Below are positions 54,423 through 64,000 of a stretch of DNA of 64,000 bases, one piece after another. Where the stretch lies: positions 42,198,473-42,262,472 of the forward strand of contig OW799233.1 in NCBI GenBank assembly GCA_941918925.1. The letters are read 5' to 3'. The notes below the pieces were generated by a model, which worked only from the letters and a program-made list of their open reading frames with translations, had not been told where the DNA came from and made no database searches. Position 1 is the first letter of the stretch. Each line of letters begins with the position of its first letter. The position numbers and the translations under genes were made by a program. Source of the DNA: Phyto melanocephala. Taxonomy: Eukaryota; Arthropoda; Insecta; Diptera; Rhinophoridae.

Positions 54423-55561
54423 AAGCCAGGGGGCCATACTATCACAGTATGGAAATGAAATGCAATGTAATTCCCTAAATTCCAATTAAATTTGGTGTTC
54501 ACAGTTAATTGAATTAACTTCGAAACTGAGGATTGTTTTTTCTGATCCAGCGATTTTTAAGAATAGCATTAAACTTTGTGGGGACACCAGCTCACACTAT
54601 TTCACATTAATATATATATTTTTTTAATTATGTAATAACAAATCGTAAAAGATTAAAACAATTATAAAATAAAAATCTCAAACTTAATATAAACCATGAC
54701 CCTGAGTAACTGTTTGATAAGATAAGCAAGTATGGTGACAAAAATGATTAATTTGTTGGCATGAACAAATTTATATTTGTTTATAATTAACAATATACAT
54801 ACATAAATATATATGTAATGGGTGATTCATCGTAATGTTTTATTTATAATGTCAAATAAAACACATATGTTTATTTAAAAGTAAACTAAAAATTTTGATT
54901 ATCGGTTAAACAAACAATTTATAGCATTTATTGTTTGAAAATATCATATAAATGTTGGACCAATTTTGACGACTGGTATCTCGCACTTAACACGAGAAGT
55001 GTTGGTTTTCAAAGCGTCAATCGTAGCTGGCTTACTCCTGAAGTACTCAGACTTTACCTATTGATATCGAACAAATAAGATAGTGCAAAGTTGTAATATC
55101 GCAATGTCTAAAAGGAAATCTACCGTAGCAAAACGTTAAATTAGGTGCTCACTTTTTGAAGCAACCTCCCCGACATCGCCCATACCTATGTAAAGTATCA
55201 AAATATCAGGAATATTCGGAAGCAGATCAGTTCTGAGATATGAGCAATAAAATTGACTTCCTCTGCTTTTTCCCTTACTTTTAACACAAAAACTAAAATC
55301 ATTCAGCCCTAGTATAATTTATTGACTCGGTTGTGAATATTTATAGATTTTGTATGTCTTTGAGATATTGGTTAAAAGGTTTGGACAAATTGGTTGCTAA
55401 TTGGCAAAGTTATAGGCAAAAATTATTTGAAAAATATATAATTTTTTAAATTTATCAACTTTTTTCAAACTCTTAAATAATTTTTAAACCCGGTTAAGAT
55501 ACCAAATTATAAGATTATTTTTAAGAAAAACTTACAAATCGGCTTGAAGCCAACTAATATA

Positions 55562-56165
55562 ATGGGTGGTTAAATTTTAAGGGCCGATGTTGATTTTGAA
55601 TAAAACACAATTTATTTATGAAATTATTGTCATTTATTTTTATAATGATAATATTTGTATGGTTCAATTATGTATGCAACAAAATATCAGCCAAATGGCC
55701 GCCGCGACCTCGGCGGCACATCTCCATCCGATGGTCCAAACTTTTAATGACAATGTTGATGTTCAATTGCTGGGCACGATGATAAGTCATGGTTGGGTTC
55801 TGTTTTGCCACACTTTCGCGAAAAACAGCAATGATGTTTTCCGTTCAACAAACTAAGAAGGCATTCACAGATGTTTTCACATTTCATACAGACCTGTTTT
55901 GCTGAAATTAAATATATTTCACAATTCTCGCGGTTATGGACGAATTGGAACGATTATGTTTACCAAAAGAATCACGAAGTGCACGAAATGCATTTTGATT
56001 TAAACGCCCATTTTCATAATAATCCTGAATAACTTTAGCGCCTTACTCAATTGTATATCTTTCCATGGTTCAAATTGAGTTAGTCTGAAATTGAGAAATG
56101 TCAAATGAAATGCAGAAAAAAACTTGACGTTTAGGTGTGCTTCACATTTAAATTTAACCACCCTT
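55562..56165 (-). mobile_element. Internally deleted mini-mariner, 604 bp
   Basis: TIRs ATGGGTGGTTAAATTTTAA and (inverted) TTAAATTTAACCACCCTT, with TA on each side. On the minus strand the start of a transposase (ERYTIE, YYENGRLNQNAFRALR, FGKHNR) leads through a stop-containing stretch. It then joins directly to a C-terminal phrase (VIKSLDHRMEMCRRGRGGHL), so the catalytic core is deleted. It is non-autonomous. Confidence 0.75.
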
Positions 56166-56259
56166 TATAAGCACCTAAAAGCAACTGCTTTCTTGTTTTT
56201 TCTAAAATTTACTAACGGAAATCGATATTTTTCAGTTTCTATACAACCGACAGAGCAAA

Positions 56260-56648
56260 TCTATATATATAAAAGTGAAACTCTGTCTGTCTGTGTTTGT
56301 GTGTGTTAGCTATAGAATCCGAAACTGTAAAACCGATCGGACTCAAACTTTGGCAAGTTGTTGTACACATTCCAGGGAGTGTTTATGGGTCGCAAAAAGT
56401 GTGCGGGGCAACGCCCATATAAAATTAGTTATCATTTTTAGCTACTTGCACTTGAACGATTTTTCCGAAACTTTGCACACATATTGAGCTCCCATAATTA
56501 TACAATTTCGTGATTAGAAAAGTGGGCAGTGCAACGCCCATAAGAAATAAGTTATAATTTTTAGCTTTTTGCACTTGATATTCAATTTAAATTCAGAATG
56601 CATTTTTATTCATTAAGGGGCATAGCAAAGCGCGCCGTGCTTTTCTAG
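56260..56648 (+). mobile_element. Short non-autonomous Helitron, 389 bp
   Basis: Starts TCTATATATATAAAAGTG after A, retains about two internal units, and ends GCGCGCCGTGCTTTTCTAG before T. Confidence 0.75.
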
Positions 56649-57765
56649 TATGGTTATAAAATGAAAGCGCTTAAGTATTAGATCAAATGGCGAATATGTT
56701 AGTCAAATATAGTAGTTACGGCTTTGTCCCAGTACAATTATCTACAATACATAAATAATTGGCCATGAAGGCTTTCTTTGTATTGAAATTTATAAATAAA
56801 TAAATAAATAAAATATAGTAAACTATTAAAAAGTATAAAATTCAAGATGGCGTCTGAACAAAATGGCGGGAAAATTTGTTTTAATCCCATCATTATGGGT
56901 ATCAAATAAAAGGGCTTGACTATTAGAATACAGTTAACCAGGTAAAAATTTAAAATCAAAGATGGCGTCGTAAATAATATAGAAAATGGCGTATTAGATG
57001 AAATTTAAGATCTATGCTAAGCTAAGATGTGGTCAATATACCCATGTACATGACGGTGAAGGGTATTATGGTACGGTCGAATATAGCACTCTTACTTGTT
57101 TTTAATGGATATAATAGTAGCTCTTGGTATTTTTCGGGATGCTCATCAGCCTAAATACGGCAATTTTGCTTATTAACGGATGTTTAATTTATTACCGGAT
57201 GTTTAATTTAAGTCGTCTGGCACAAGTTTTGAACACGAGAAGCCAAGCTGCTGAGAACGACGTTGAAACAATTCGTTACGGCTTTTGCGTGAACTCTCAG
57301 TCACAGCTGCTATATTTTCTTCACTACGTGCTAAATGTGGTTTAACCGGTCAAGTATTATCCACTAATGTAAACTGGGACTCAAATTTGAGAATGGTTTT
57401 GACAATAGAGGTTTCATTAGGTCGATTATGGGCATCGTAAGTTCCTCGAATCGAACTGAAAACATGTCTCACAAAACACGGTTTTTCGTAAGTTTTTGTG
57501 GTGTAAGTTTTTTCATAATGACTTGCCAAACAATACTAAACAAAAATGTTAAAGCAGTTTGATATGATGGGTCATATCATATTTAATCAAACCTCTCGAT
57601 GAATCACCTGATATAAAAACTAGTGTAATTCTTTTTATAACAATTATGTATTTTTTTGTTGTTAATTAATGACATAATTTATGTGCCTAATATTTTTTAT
57701 AACTTTTAAACCTTGTTAAGAAACAAAAATCTTTTTTTCTAATAAAAATTTTAGGTTTGCAAAAA

Positions 57766-60700
57766 ATGCCCAGAAATGCTGCAAAGAAAACAAATAAAAA
57801 TGCAAAACGTCTTCCAGTTTTAATCAAGTTATTAAATCGAAATATAAACAATAAAAAGAAAAAGGTGAATAGTAAAAAGAACAACAATAAAAACAGCAGC
57901 AGTTGTAATATTGACAACAAAATTAAAAACCTTAATGCAGCAAAACAAAAAAAGAAACACAAACAAACTAAAACTAAAAAAGCATTTGTAAACGCAACTT
58001 TTACTAGATCTAATAAAATTAACAAAGATAATAATTGTGATGCAAATATAACCATCTCAACAACTACGGACACATTATTAATAGAAAACCCATTTGGTTC
58101 GCTAGATAATTTGAAACCCCAAAACACTCAAGACCTGCAAGAGAATGTTTTGAATCCATTTTTGAAAACCCAGCAATGTTTTAATTCAGAAAAAGAAACA
58201 GTTAAAGAATTACAGTTAAAAGTTGAAAATAATTTAAATATTTCTATTACAAGCACCAATATTACTGAAAAACTTAGTTGTGAAACTGAAATAGCAACAA
58301 CAAATTTTACATTCACATCATCTTTGGTAACAGACACTGCAACATCAGAATCAGCTTCCTCATTATTATCATCATCATCATCGTCACTACCATTTTTATC
58401 ATCTTCATTAAACTCACCCAATTCTTCTGTATCATCATTATATCCCATTGTTATTGAAACATCAGATACTTTTCTTCAACACAATGATGATATAGATAAA
58501 GAACAACAGCAACAAGAAAGAAATGAAAACAGCTTAAATACTAAGAAAAAGAAAATACATTCCATTTACAATTGCAGAAACAACAGCAACCACAACAGCA
58601 ACAACAACAGCAACAACAACAATAAAAATATTACTAATACATGTTGTCATACTGCAGTTGACACTTTAAAACAATACAATACAAAGTCACAAAATAATAC
58701 TAATAGCAACAACAATAACAACAACAATAGTACATCAACAACATCATTTAAACGTAACAACAACAATAATAAACAAAAAACTGCAACAAAAGTCTTAATA
58801 ACATCATCTGAAACATCAAATCAAAGTCAAGAGGTTAAAGCCCGTTTGGCGACATTAAGAACTCGTAGAAAAGTATCGTCACAGCAAGCCAACGTTAAAG
58901 CAGCACAAAAAGGACACAAGACCGTTTGCTCAGCAGTAGCAGAGCCCACTCGAGAAAATAACATCGAAGTTGGTGAAACAAAAGACGTTAATCGGGCTCA
59001 CGGTGTTGAAAGACAGTTAATAAGAAAAGGTCAGTATACTAGACATTGTATCAAATATTATTATAAATTACCCGAAACCGTTAATAACAAAATTTGGAAT
59101 AGGTATTTACAGAATTCGGTAGGGGGATTTTTCTTCCCATTATATTGAAGATGTTTTTCATAAGCAACCCCAAATGCTGAAGCTAGACCCAGCAACACAG
59201 TACGACAGTGTTTTGAACTTAATAAAAATTCTGAAAAATGTCGAAAATATTAAAAAGGTGTGTTTGTTCAACTTGTTCTAAATTTTGTTGTACTGTGTAA
59301 TAAACAAAATATACAGCGCCATATTTTTTGTTCTCTCAGAACGTGATTGGTTGTCTGCTAGTTATGATCGATTATTTGTCTCACATATCAAATTTTGTGC
59401 GGCCAACGAAAGAAGCCCAATCATCAATTTATCTTTGTAATATTTTCTAAAGTTTTCGATTAAAATATAAAGCAATGGGAGTCGAAAAATACTGCATGGT
59501 AAAAAAAAATCCAACCTAATTAAAAAATTGTTATTAAAAGGAATGGCGTATTCCGAAATCAGGAAAATACTTTACTATTCCAGTAAAATGATCATAATTG
59601 GAAAGTGTGGAAATTATACGTCGTATACTGCGTCAAAGCAATCTATAGTGCCATTACATTTATCTAAGCATGTGGCCAAACGATTGCCTTTTCAAAAGCT
59701 TACTTACAGTATTGTTCGAAACCTAAGCAACTTTTTCCCACTAAGTAATAATAGACTCATATCTTCTCTTTAAATACCGGGGATGTAGCCGCTTTCCTTT
59801 TGGTCTTCTCACGTGGCAAACTCCATCTGAATTTAGTAAGTTAAATTTAGATTCATCACTAAACAAAACAGTTCCAGATGGATTGGACTATGTCCAAAAG
59901 GAAAACTGTTTTGTTTAGTGATGAATCTAAATTTAACTTACTAAATTCAGATGGAGTTTGCCACGTGAGAAGACCAAAAGGAAAGCGGCTACATCCCCGG
60001 TACTCAAAAGCCACAATAAAGCATGGGGGTGGCAATGTGATGGTTTGGACTTGTTTTTCGTCCAGTGGTGTTGGTCCTTTGTAGAAATTCAAACAAAAAT
60101 GGACCGTTTTGTTTACAGAGACATTTTAGCAACTCACATGTTTAACTAAGCTGAGTGGGAAATGCCACTTCGATGGGTGTTTCAACATGACAATGACCCA
60201 AAACACTCATCGAAGTTGGTCAAGGATTGGTTATCAGCTAATGGGGTTCAAATTTTGGATTGGCCACCTCAATCGCCAGACTTGAATCCTATAGAGAACC
60301 TCTTTGGAATTTTAAAACGGAGAGTTGGAACTCGACGCTTTAAAAATAAACAGGAGTTGATAAACTGTCTTAATTCAGAGTGGGAAGCTATACCAACATC
60401 TATTCAATCAAATCTTATTGAATCTATGCCCAAAAGATGCGCTGAGGTCGTAAGAAACAAAGGATATCATACCAAATATTAAAAGTTGCTTCGGTTTTGA
60501 ACAGCGAATTTTCAAATTAATTTTGTTTTTATTTTATTATAACTTCCAAAAGAATGGAATTTAATTTTTGTTGTTAATTTTAGGTTATAGACACATTTCT
60601 ATAAATTTATTTAAAGAGAAGATATGAGTCTATTATTACTTAGTGGGAAAAAGTTGCTTAGGTTTCGAAAAATACTGTATGTAATTTTATCACTTGGAAA

Positions 60701-63700
60701 ATAAAAGGAACGTTCTAAATGGTGGGTCATTTAAAATAAAACAAAAACTGAGATATGAGAAAAAAAAAACCACGACCACCTCGTCTTTTTTCACAACAAC
60801 ACCATACAACACATACATAGAAACGTGGTATACTGGTCAGACAGTATACATCATCTGGACCCGGGTGAGGTATTAAAATATCATAAATATTCGGGAGTAG
60901 ATCGGTATTAAAAATCAGAAACATCGGTACATGAACAACTGAGATATGAGCAAAAAACCTTGGCCACCTCGTTTTTTTTCACAACAACATACAACAACAC
61001 AACACAATGCATACATTCATACATACATACATACATACATACATACATACATACATACATACATACATACATACATACATACATACATACATACATACAT
61101 ACATACATACATACATACATACAAACGTATATAGAATCCCAGCGGAGTCAAAAACAATTTTTTTTTAATTTTTTTACGTTTTTTTATGTTTTATTTTATA
61201 TATTATTTTTTTTTTTAATATTTTTATTTTTTTGTATTGTTCTTTATTCCTTTTTTTTATTTTTTTTTTAATTTTTTGAATTTTATGTTTATTATTTATA
61301 TTTTTATTATTTTTTTTCAAATATTTTTATTATATTTTTTTTATACACATACATATATTTTTTAAAATTTTTTTTTTTATTTTTTATTTTTAATTTTTTT
61401 TTTTATTTTTTTTTTAACATACATACGTAAATTTATAATTTTACAATGGGATGTTTTTATATTGTATGTATGTTTTTATATGTATTTCATATGAGATGAA
61501 TGGTGATACAAACAATTGTTATTGGATGACTACACGTTGTGAAGGGTATATAAGATTCGGCACGGCCGAATATAGCGCTCTTACTTGTTTTTGTTTGTGT
61601 TTGGTTGGCGCTCATTCACAATCAGACCGGCAGATGACGCTGCAGTCCGTATCAAGGTTATTTATCTATACTGTAACAGAACGGCTTTCATACTTTGTTT
61701 AATATTCTAATCGCTTGAACTATAATGCAGAACAACGCGTGTCGGGTCCGCTAGTATACTTATAAATTTTTTTAATATGTATATCAATAATTAATTTTTT
61801 AGAACGCTTATGACAACAAATTTCAACCTAGCAAATTAGTCTGAAACTGCTTCGGTGTTTTTGTTCAAATGTATAAACGAAAATCGATTATTTCAGATTT
61901 TAGAAAATTGAGAGAGTCAATATGGGTATCAAATTAAAGGTCTTGACTTGCGCTATATAATGCACATTTAAAAATTTTAAATCCATTATGACTACCACAA
62001 CAATATGACGCACAATAAATACATATATATGGTCGAATATAGTACTTTAAAGATTGATCCACTTTAATCACCTTTCAAATGACCAGTAAAATGCAGTAAA
62101 CTATGGTCACTTATAGTAATTACGGATTTGCCCACTTTTATCCTCACAGTATTCGTATCAAATGAAAGGGTTTCATCAGGATTATACAGAAAATTATTAA
62201 AATGGTGTAAAATCCAAGATGGTGTCTGCATCAAAATGGCAGACATTTTTTTAAACCCCATCAATTTGTCTATCAAATAAAAGAGCTTGACTAGAAGAAT
62301 ACAGTTAACTAGTAATTACATATGTAAACTATGTAAAATTAAAAATCAAAGATGGCGTCGTAAATAATAAAGAAAATGACGTATAACATAAAATCTTTAA
62401 TTGCGGCTAAGCTACGATGTGGTCATTATACGTATGTAGATGATGGTGAAGGTAGGTAGGTAGAACAGGCAGATGTTGTGCAGCTCACTTGGGTCTATCT
62501 ATAGAATATAATTGAAAGAATAGAACAGAATAGAAATGTAAGGGAAGCAGAACAGTCCTGGCGGGAATAGAACTCGCAACCCCCAGACTAGCAGTGCCAG
62601 CCCAGGGCTTTATCAGAAATAGCACTTGTGCTTGTTTTTTTTTTTTGCAGATTGTTAACATATTTACTGCCTGTATATAATATGGTTAACTCTTTTATTT
62701 ATAGTTTCGCCGGTCATAGATTATGCAACCTTAAACCTAATCGAGACCTTAAGTGACGAAGCTAAGAAATCAAATAACAAACGTAAACGTAATTCTACAA
62801 CAGCTGTACTGTTAGGACTTGCAACATTACACCAACCACGCTCTAAACGCATTACAGCCAATTATCCTAGTCTACCGTTGCCTATTGCTACGAATAAACC
62901 ATACAAATCTGTTGCGGGCACAACAAGCACTGTACTAGATAAAAACGAAGCGAAGACAACGTGTGGCAATTTTCTCAAACCATTGCCAGTTGAAGCAACA
63001 AATACGAATTCGAAGAAAAGAGCACGTATAATGTCGCTGTATGAGCGTCCATTCCAAACGACCAATGATGGTCGTGGTAGTGTTGTCCCAAATGGCTATA
63101 TGACTTCAAGTCGTACAAGTGTTAGCAGCGGTGGTGGATCCGGCGGCGGTGCAATGGTTTTAAATGACACCAGCGATACACAGGAAATTGCAAACCAATA
63201 TTATATGTCGGGTTCAAGTGGTTCAGGTATTGCGGGTAGTTCAAATTCATCTTTGGTGGGTAATGGCGGTGCCATAAATCTGGCGCCCACCATGGGTACG
63301 TTGTGTAATATTGGTAACACTTGCTATTTAAATTCAGTCGTCTACACTCTCCGTTTTGCACCACAATTTTTGCACAATCTCCACCATTTGCTGGCAGATT
63401 TAAATGCTCTGCAACAGAATATTGCTAGAGCGCGGGCAAAGTCGTCTTCCTTAGGTCGTGGCATAAATGCAGTTCACATGGAAAATGCTCGTAGTTGGAG
63501 TAGCAAGGATTTGGCCTCTATGGAGCAGTATAATAGTGGTGCGGTAGCTGTTCCCACCTCAGTAGTGGCAACAAATTCCACAGCCCTGACACAAGTCACT
63601 CAGAAAAGTTGTCATCAGCTTTTGACCGAAAAACTGCACGAACTGTATCAAAGTTTGCATCGCAATGAGATCAATGAATCGACCGAACCACATCATGCTG

Positions 63701-64000
63701 ACACACTATTACATGCTATTCAAGATGTTAGCAGTATATTTGAGGGTAATCAACAACAAGATGCCCATGAATTTCTCATGTGTCTACTGAATAGTATAAG
63801 AGAAACAAGCCAAACATTAATTAAAGCCATAGCTGAGTGTCCAGATGTGATATTAAATGGGTAAGTGAGCATAGCGTATAATAGTGGGGAAAACTTGTTT
63901 AGTTATTGTTTATTATTGCAGTTATATTTCCAACCCTGATGAAATTGAACGTGATCTTTTGAAACCGCATTCTACTGGTGGTATTGGCGGCATCATTGCC
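57766..64000 (+). CDS. Usp1: USP1-like ubiquitin-specific protease, N-terminal part (partial at right edge)
   Basis: Exons are 57766-59029, 62705-63860 and 63922 to beyond 64000. Donors are GTCAGT and GTAAGT, acceptors TAG and GCAG, and the frame joins cleanly at both junctions. It gives 833 residues so far. The N-terminal ~420 residues are low complexity (Lys-, Asn- and Ser-rich runs). The catalytic domain then opens with GTLCNIGNTCYLNSVVYTLR, where the Cys of NTC (codon 63322) is the nucleophile, and continues through HQLLTEKLHELYQSLHRNE to GNQQQDAHEFLMCLLNSI. The His and Asp boxes lie outside the window. In the family, USP1 with UAF1 removes ubiquitin from PCNA and FANCD2. The choice of USP1 over other USPs rests on the cysteine-box and QQDA-E block context, so it is probable rather than certain. 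AG at 57753-57754 just before the leader could be a 5' UTR acceptor. Confidence 0.8.
59475..59704 (+). pseudogene. Tc1-like transposase N-terminal relic (in USP1 intron)
   Basis: From ATG 59475 (MGVEKY), stops and frame changes interrupt LIKKLLLKGMAYSEIRKIL-like and IIRRILRQ-like phrases, which recall the first helix-turn-helix of Tc1-type enzymes. It abuts the TIR element at 59707 and may be the remainder of a host copy into which that element inserted. A possible left TIR (TACAGCGCCATATTTTTTG) lies at about 59311. Confidence 0.45.
59707..60677 (+). mobile_element. Tc1-like element with internal inverted duplication
   Basis: TIRs of about 65-70 bp (CAGTATTGTTCGAAACCTAA... and inverted ...GGTTTCGAAAAATACTG) with TA at 59705-59706 and 60678-60679. 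The plus strand carries the catalytic part of a Tc1 transposase from 59878 to 60482. Between the left TIR and that region lies a 99-bp inverted copy of the transposase start (59775-59873), so the element contains a long hairpin. Confidence 0.8.
59878..60482 (+). pseudogene. Tc1-like DD34E transposase, catalytic part
   Basis: Two frames cover LFSDESKFNL (first Asp), KHGGGNVMVW, FQHDNDPKHSSKLVKDWL (second Asp) and SPDLNPIENLF (Glu 34 residues on), then the usual C terminus to TAA at 60482. All three catalytic residues are present. A stop at 60147 (LATHMFN then TAA) and a frame change near 60080 break the frame, and the N-terminal DNA-binding half is missing from this element. Confidence 0.82.
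60738..61592 (+). repeat. Dispersed repeat family, rearranged copy with long microsatellite
   Basis: The 'ctgagatatgaga..accacgaccacctcg' phrase occurs twice (60748 and 60939). Between them is a tRNA-like start GTGGTATACTGGTCAGA (60825). A decayed AGAATCCCAGCGGAGTC follows at 61131, then a T-rich tract. The full tail is GAAGGGTATATAAG-ATTCGGCACGGCCGAAT at 61542-61572. Confidence 0.65.
61017..61123. repeat. (CATA)n microsatellite, ~27 units
   Basis: An uninterrupted tetranucleotide run inside the dispersed repeat, at the position where other copies have only three to six CATA units. Confidence 0.9.
61600..61754 (+). mobile_element. Helitron-like 3' end fragment
   Basis: It ends AGAACAACGCGTGTCGGGTCCGCTAG before T, the layout of Helitron 3' termini. 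The upstream 150 bp is not repeated elsewhere here, and the 5' boundary is a guess. Confidence 0.4.
61850..62450 (+). repeat. Dispersed repeat family, long-form body, tail replaced by SINE
   Basis: The long-form phrases 'tgggtatcaaattaaaggtc', 'caaaatggcagacatttttt', 'aaaaatcaaagatggcgtcg' and 'agctacgatgtggtcattata' run up to TGATGGTGAA, where the normal tail is interrupted by the SINE at 62451. Confidence 0.55.
62451..62617 (-). mobile_element. tRNA-derived SINE, minus orientation
   Basis: On the minus strand a tRNA-like head (GGGCTGGCACTGCTAGTCTG, then GCGAGTTCTATTCCCGCC with a B-box-like GAGTTCTATTCCC at 62563-62575) is followed by a ~110-bp body and a (CTAC)n tail at 62451-62463. Right of it, AATAGCACTTGTGCTTG is the rest of the dispersed-repeat tail. 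No target duplication was found; about 25 bp of the target seem lost. Confidence 0.6.

Larger units (their letters stand above)
55190..57105 (+). repeat. Dispersed repeat family, long form, split by two elements
   Basis: It starts 'gtatcaaaatatcaggaata' and runs to about 55561, with pieces between and after the insertions. It ends with the tail GGTGAAGGGTATTATGG-TACGGTCGAATATAGCACTC at 57055-57095. The tail palindrome has lost some bases. Confidence 0.55.
54818..57611 (-). mobile_element. Mariner-type element (TIR GGTGATTCATCG), heavily interrupted
   Basis: Left GGTGATTCATCG (54821) and right CGATGAATCACC (to 57608) are inverted repeats with TA outside (54816-54817 and 57612-57613). On the minus strand the N-terminal half of a mariner-like transposase lies at about 57110-57540 (phrases like AHNRPNETSIVKTI, LARSEENIAAVTES, RRSQQLGFS). 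A C-terminal piece lies at about 54930-55080 (ATIDALKTN). Many stops are present. The middle is replaced or interrupted by a dispersed repeat, a mini-mariner and a Helitron. Confidence 0.65.

Noticed and set aside
57687..58448. Minus-strand frames of 106-146 codons opposite the USP1 first exon
   Set aside because: They arise from the Asn/Lys/Ser codon bias of the sense strand (poly-Leu/Phe and poly-Asp shadows). The sense frame splices correctly to the catalytic exon.
61017..61123. A repeat-rich protein frame (long YMYVC or HTYI repeats)
   Set aside because: It is translation of the (CATA)n microsatellite.

Overview
The window is AT-rich nuclear DNA from a higher fly. Coding style, spliced genes with GT-AG introns, and the dispersed repeats suggest a calyptrate such as a blowfly or relative; the species is not established. 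Four host loci are visible. They are the first coding exon of a PDZ-domain protein (minus, 26543-26683), a complete three-exon Cisd2 (CDGSH iron-sulfur protein, plus, 32125-34067), a complete three-exon eEF1-gamma (minus, 35662-37226, with a 5'TOP-like start), and the first part of a USP1-like deubiquitinase (plus, 57766 to beyond the right edge). Cisd2 and eEF1-gamma are tail to tail, 1.6 kb apart.

Most of the rest is mobile DNA, much of it nested. From 7.9 to 17.3 kb an old Tc1-like element (outer TIRs at 7925 and 17336) holds a Penelope-type fragment with inverted terminal repeats. That fragment in turn holds an intact-looking 6.1-kb Gypsy element with 525-bp LTRs, a SAP-domain Gag and a Gag-Pol frameshift. 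From 19.96 to 26.46 kb lies a Copia element with a 5-bp target duplication. It is disrupted by three 684-bp copies of one TAA-flanked TIR element: one in each LTR at the same site but in opposite orientations, and one inside the Gag zinc knuckle.

From 42.1 to 49.6 kb an element with pogo/Tc1-type TIRs contains dispersed repeats. These were invaded by a 5'-truncated RNase H-type LINE (13-bp target duplication) and by a full-length LINE with intact ORF1 (PHD-like finger) and ORF2 (endonuclease and RT). Several non-autonomous Helitrons (TC...CTAG, between A and T) carry ~120-bp internal repeats and cluster at 49.8-52.4 kb. From 54.8 to 57.6 kb a mariner-type element is itself invaded by a mini-mariner, a Helitron and a dispersed repeat. 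The first visible USP1 intron holds a Tc1-like element with a 99-bp inverted duplication, dispersed repeats, a long ATAC-type microsatellite and a tRNA-derived SINE.

One dispersed repeat family recurs throughout. Its tail carries the palindrome TTCGGCCGTGCCGAA, its head carries ATACCCTTCAC, and an internal tRNA-like stretch has a B-box-like motif. All motif calls were made by eye, with no database searches. Family names rest on recognisable motifs; the TE clade names are the least certain part.
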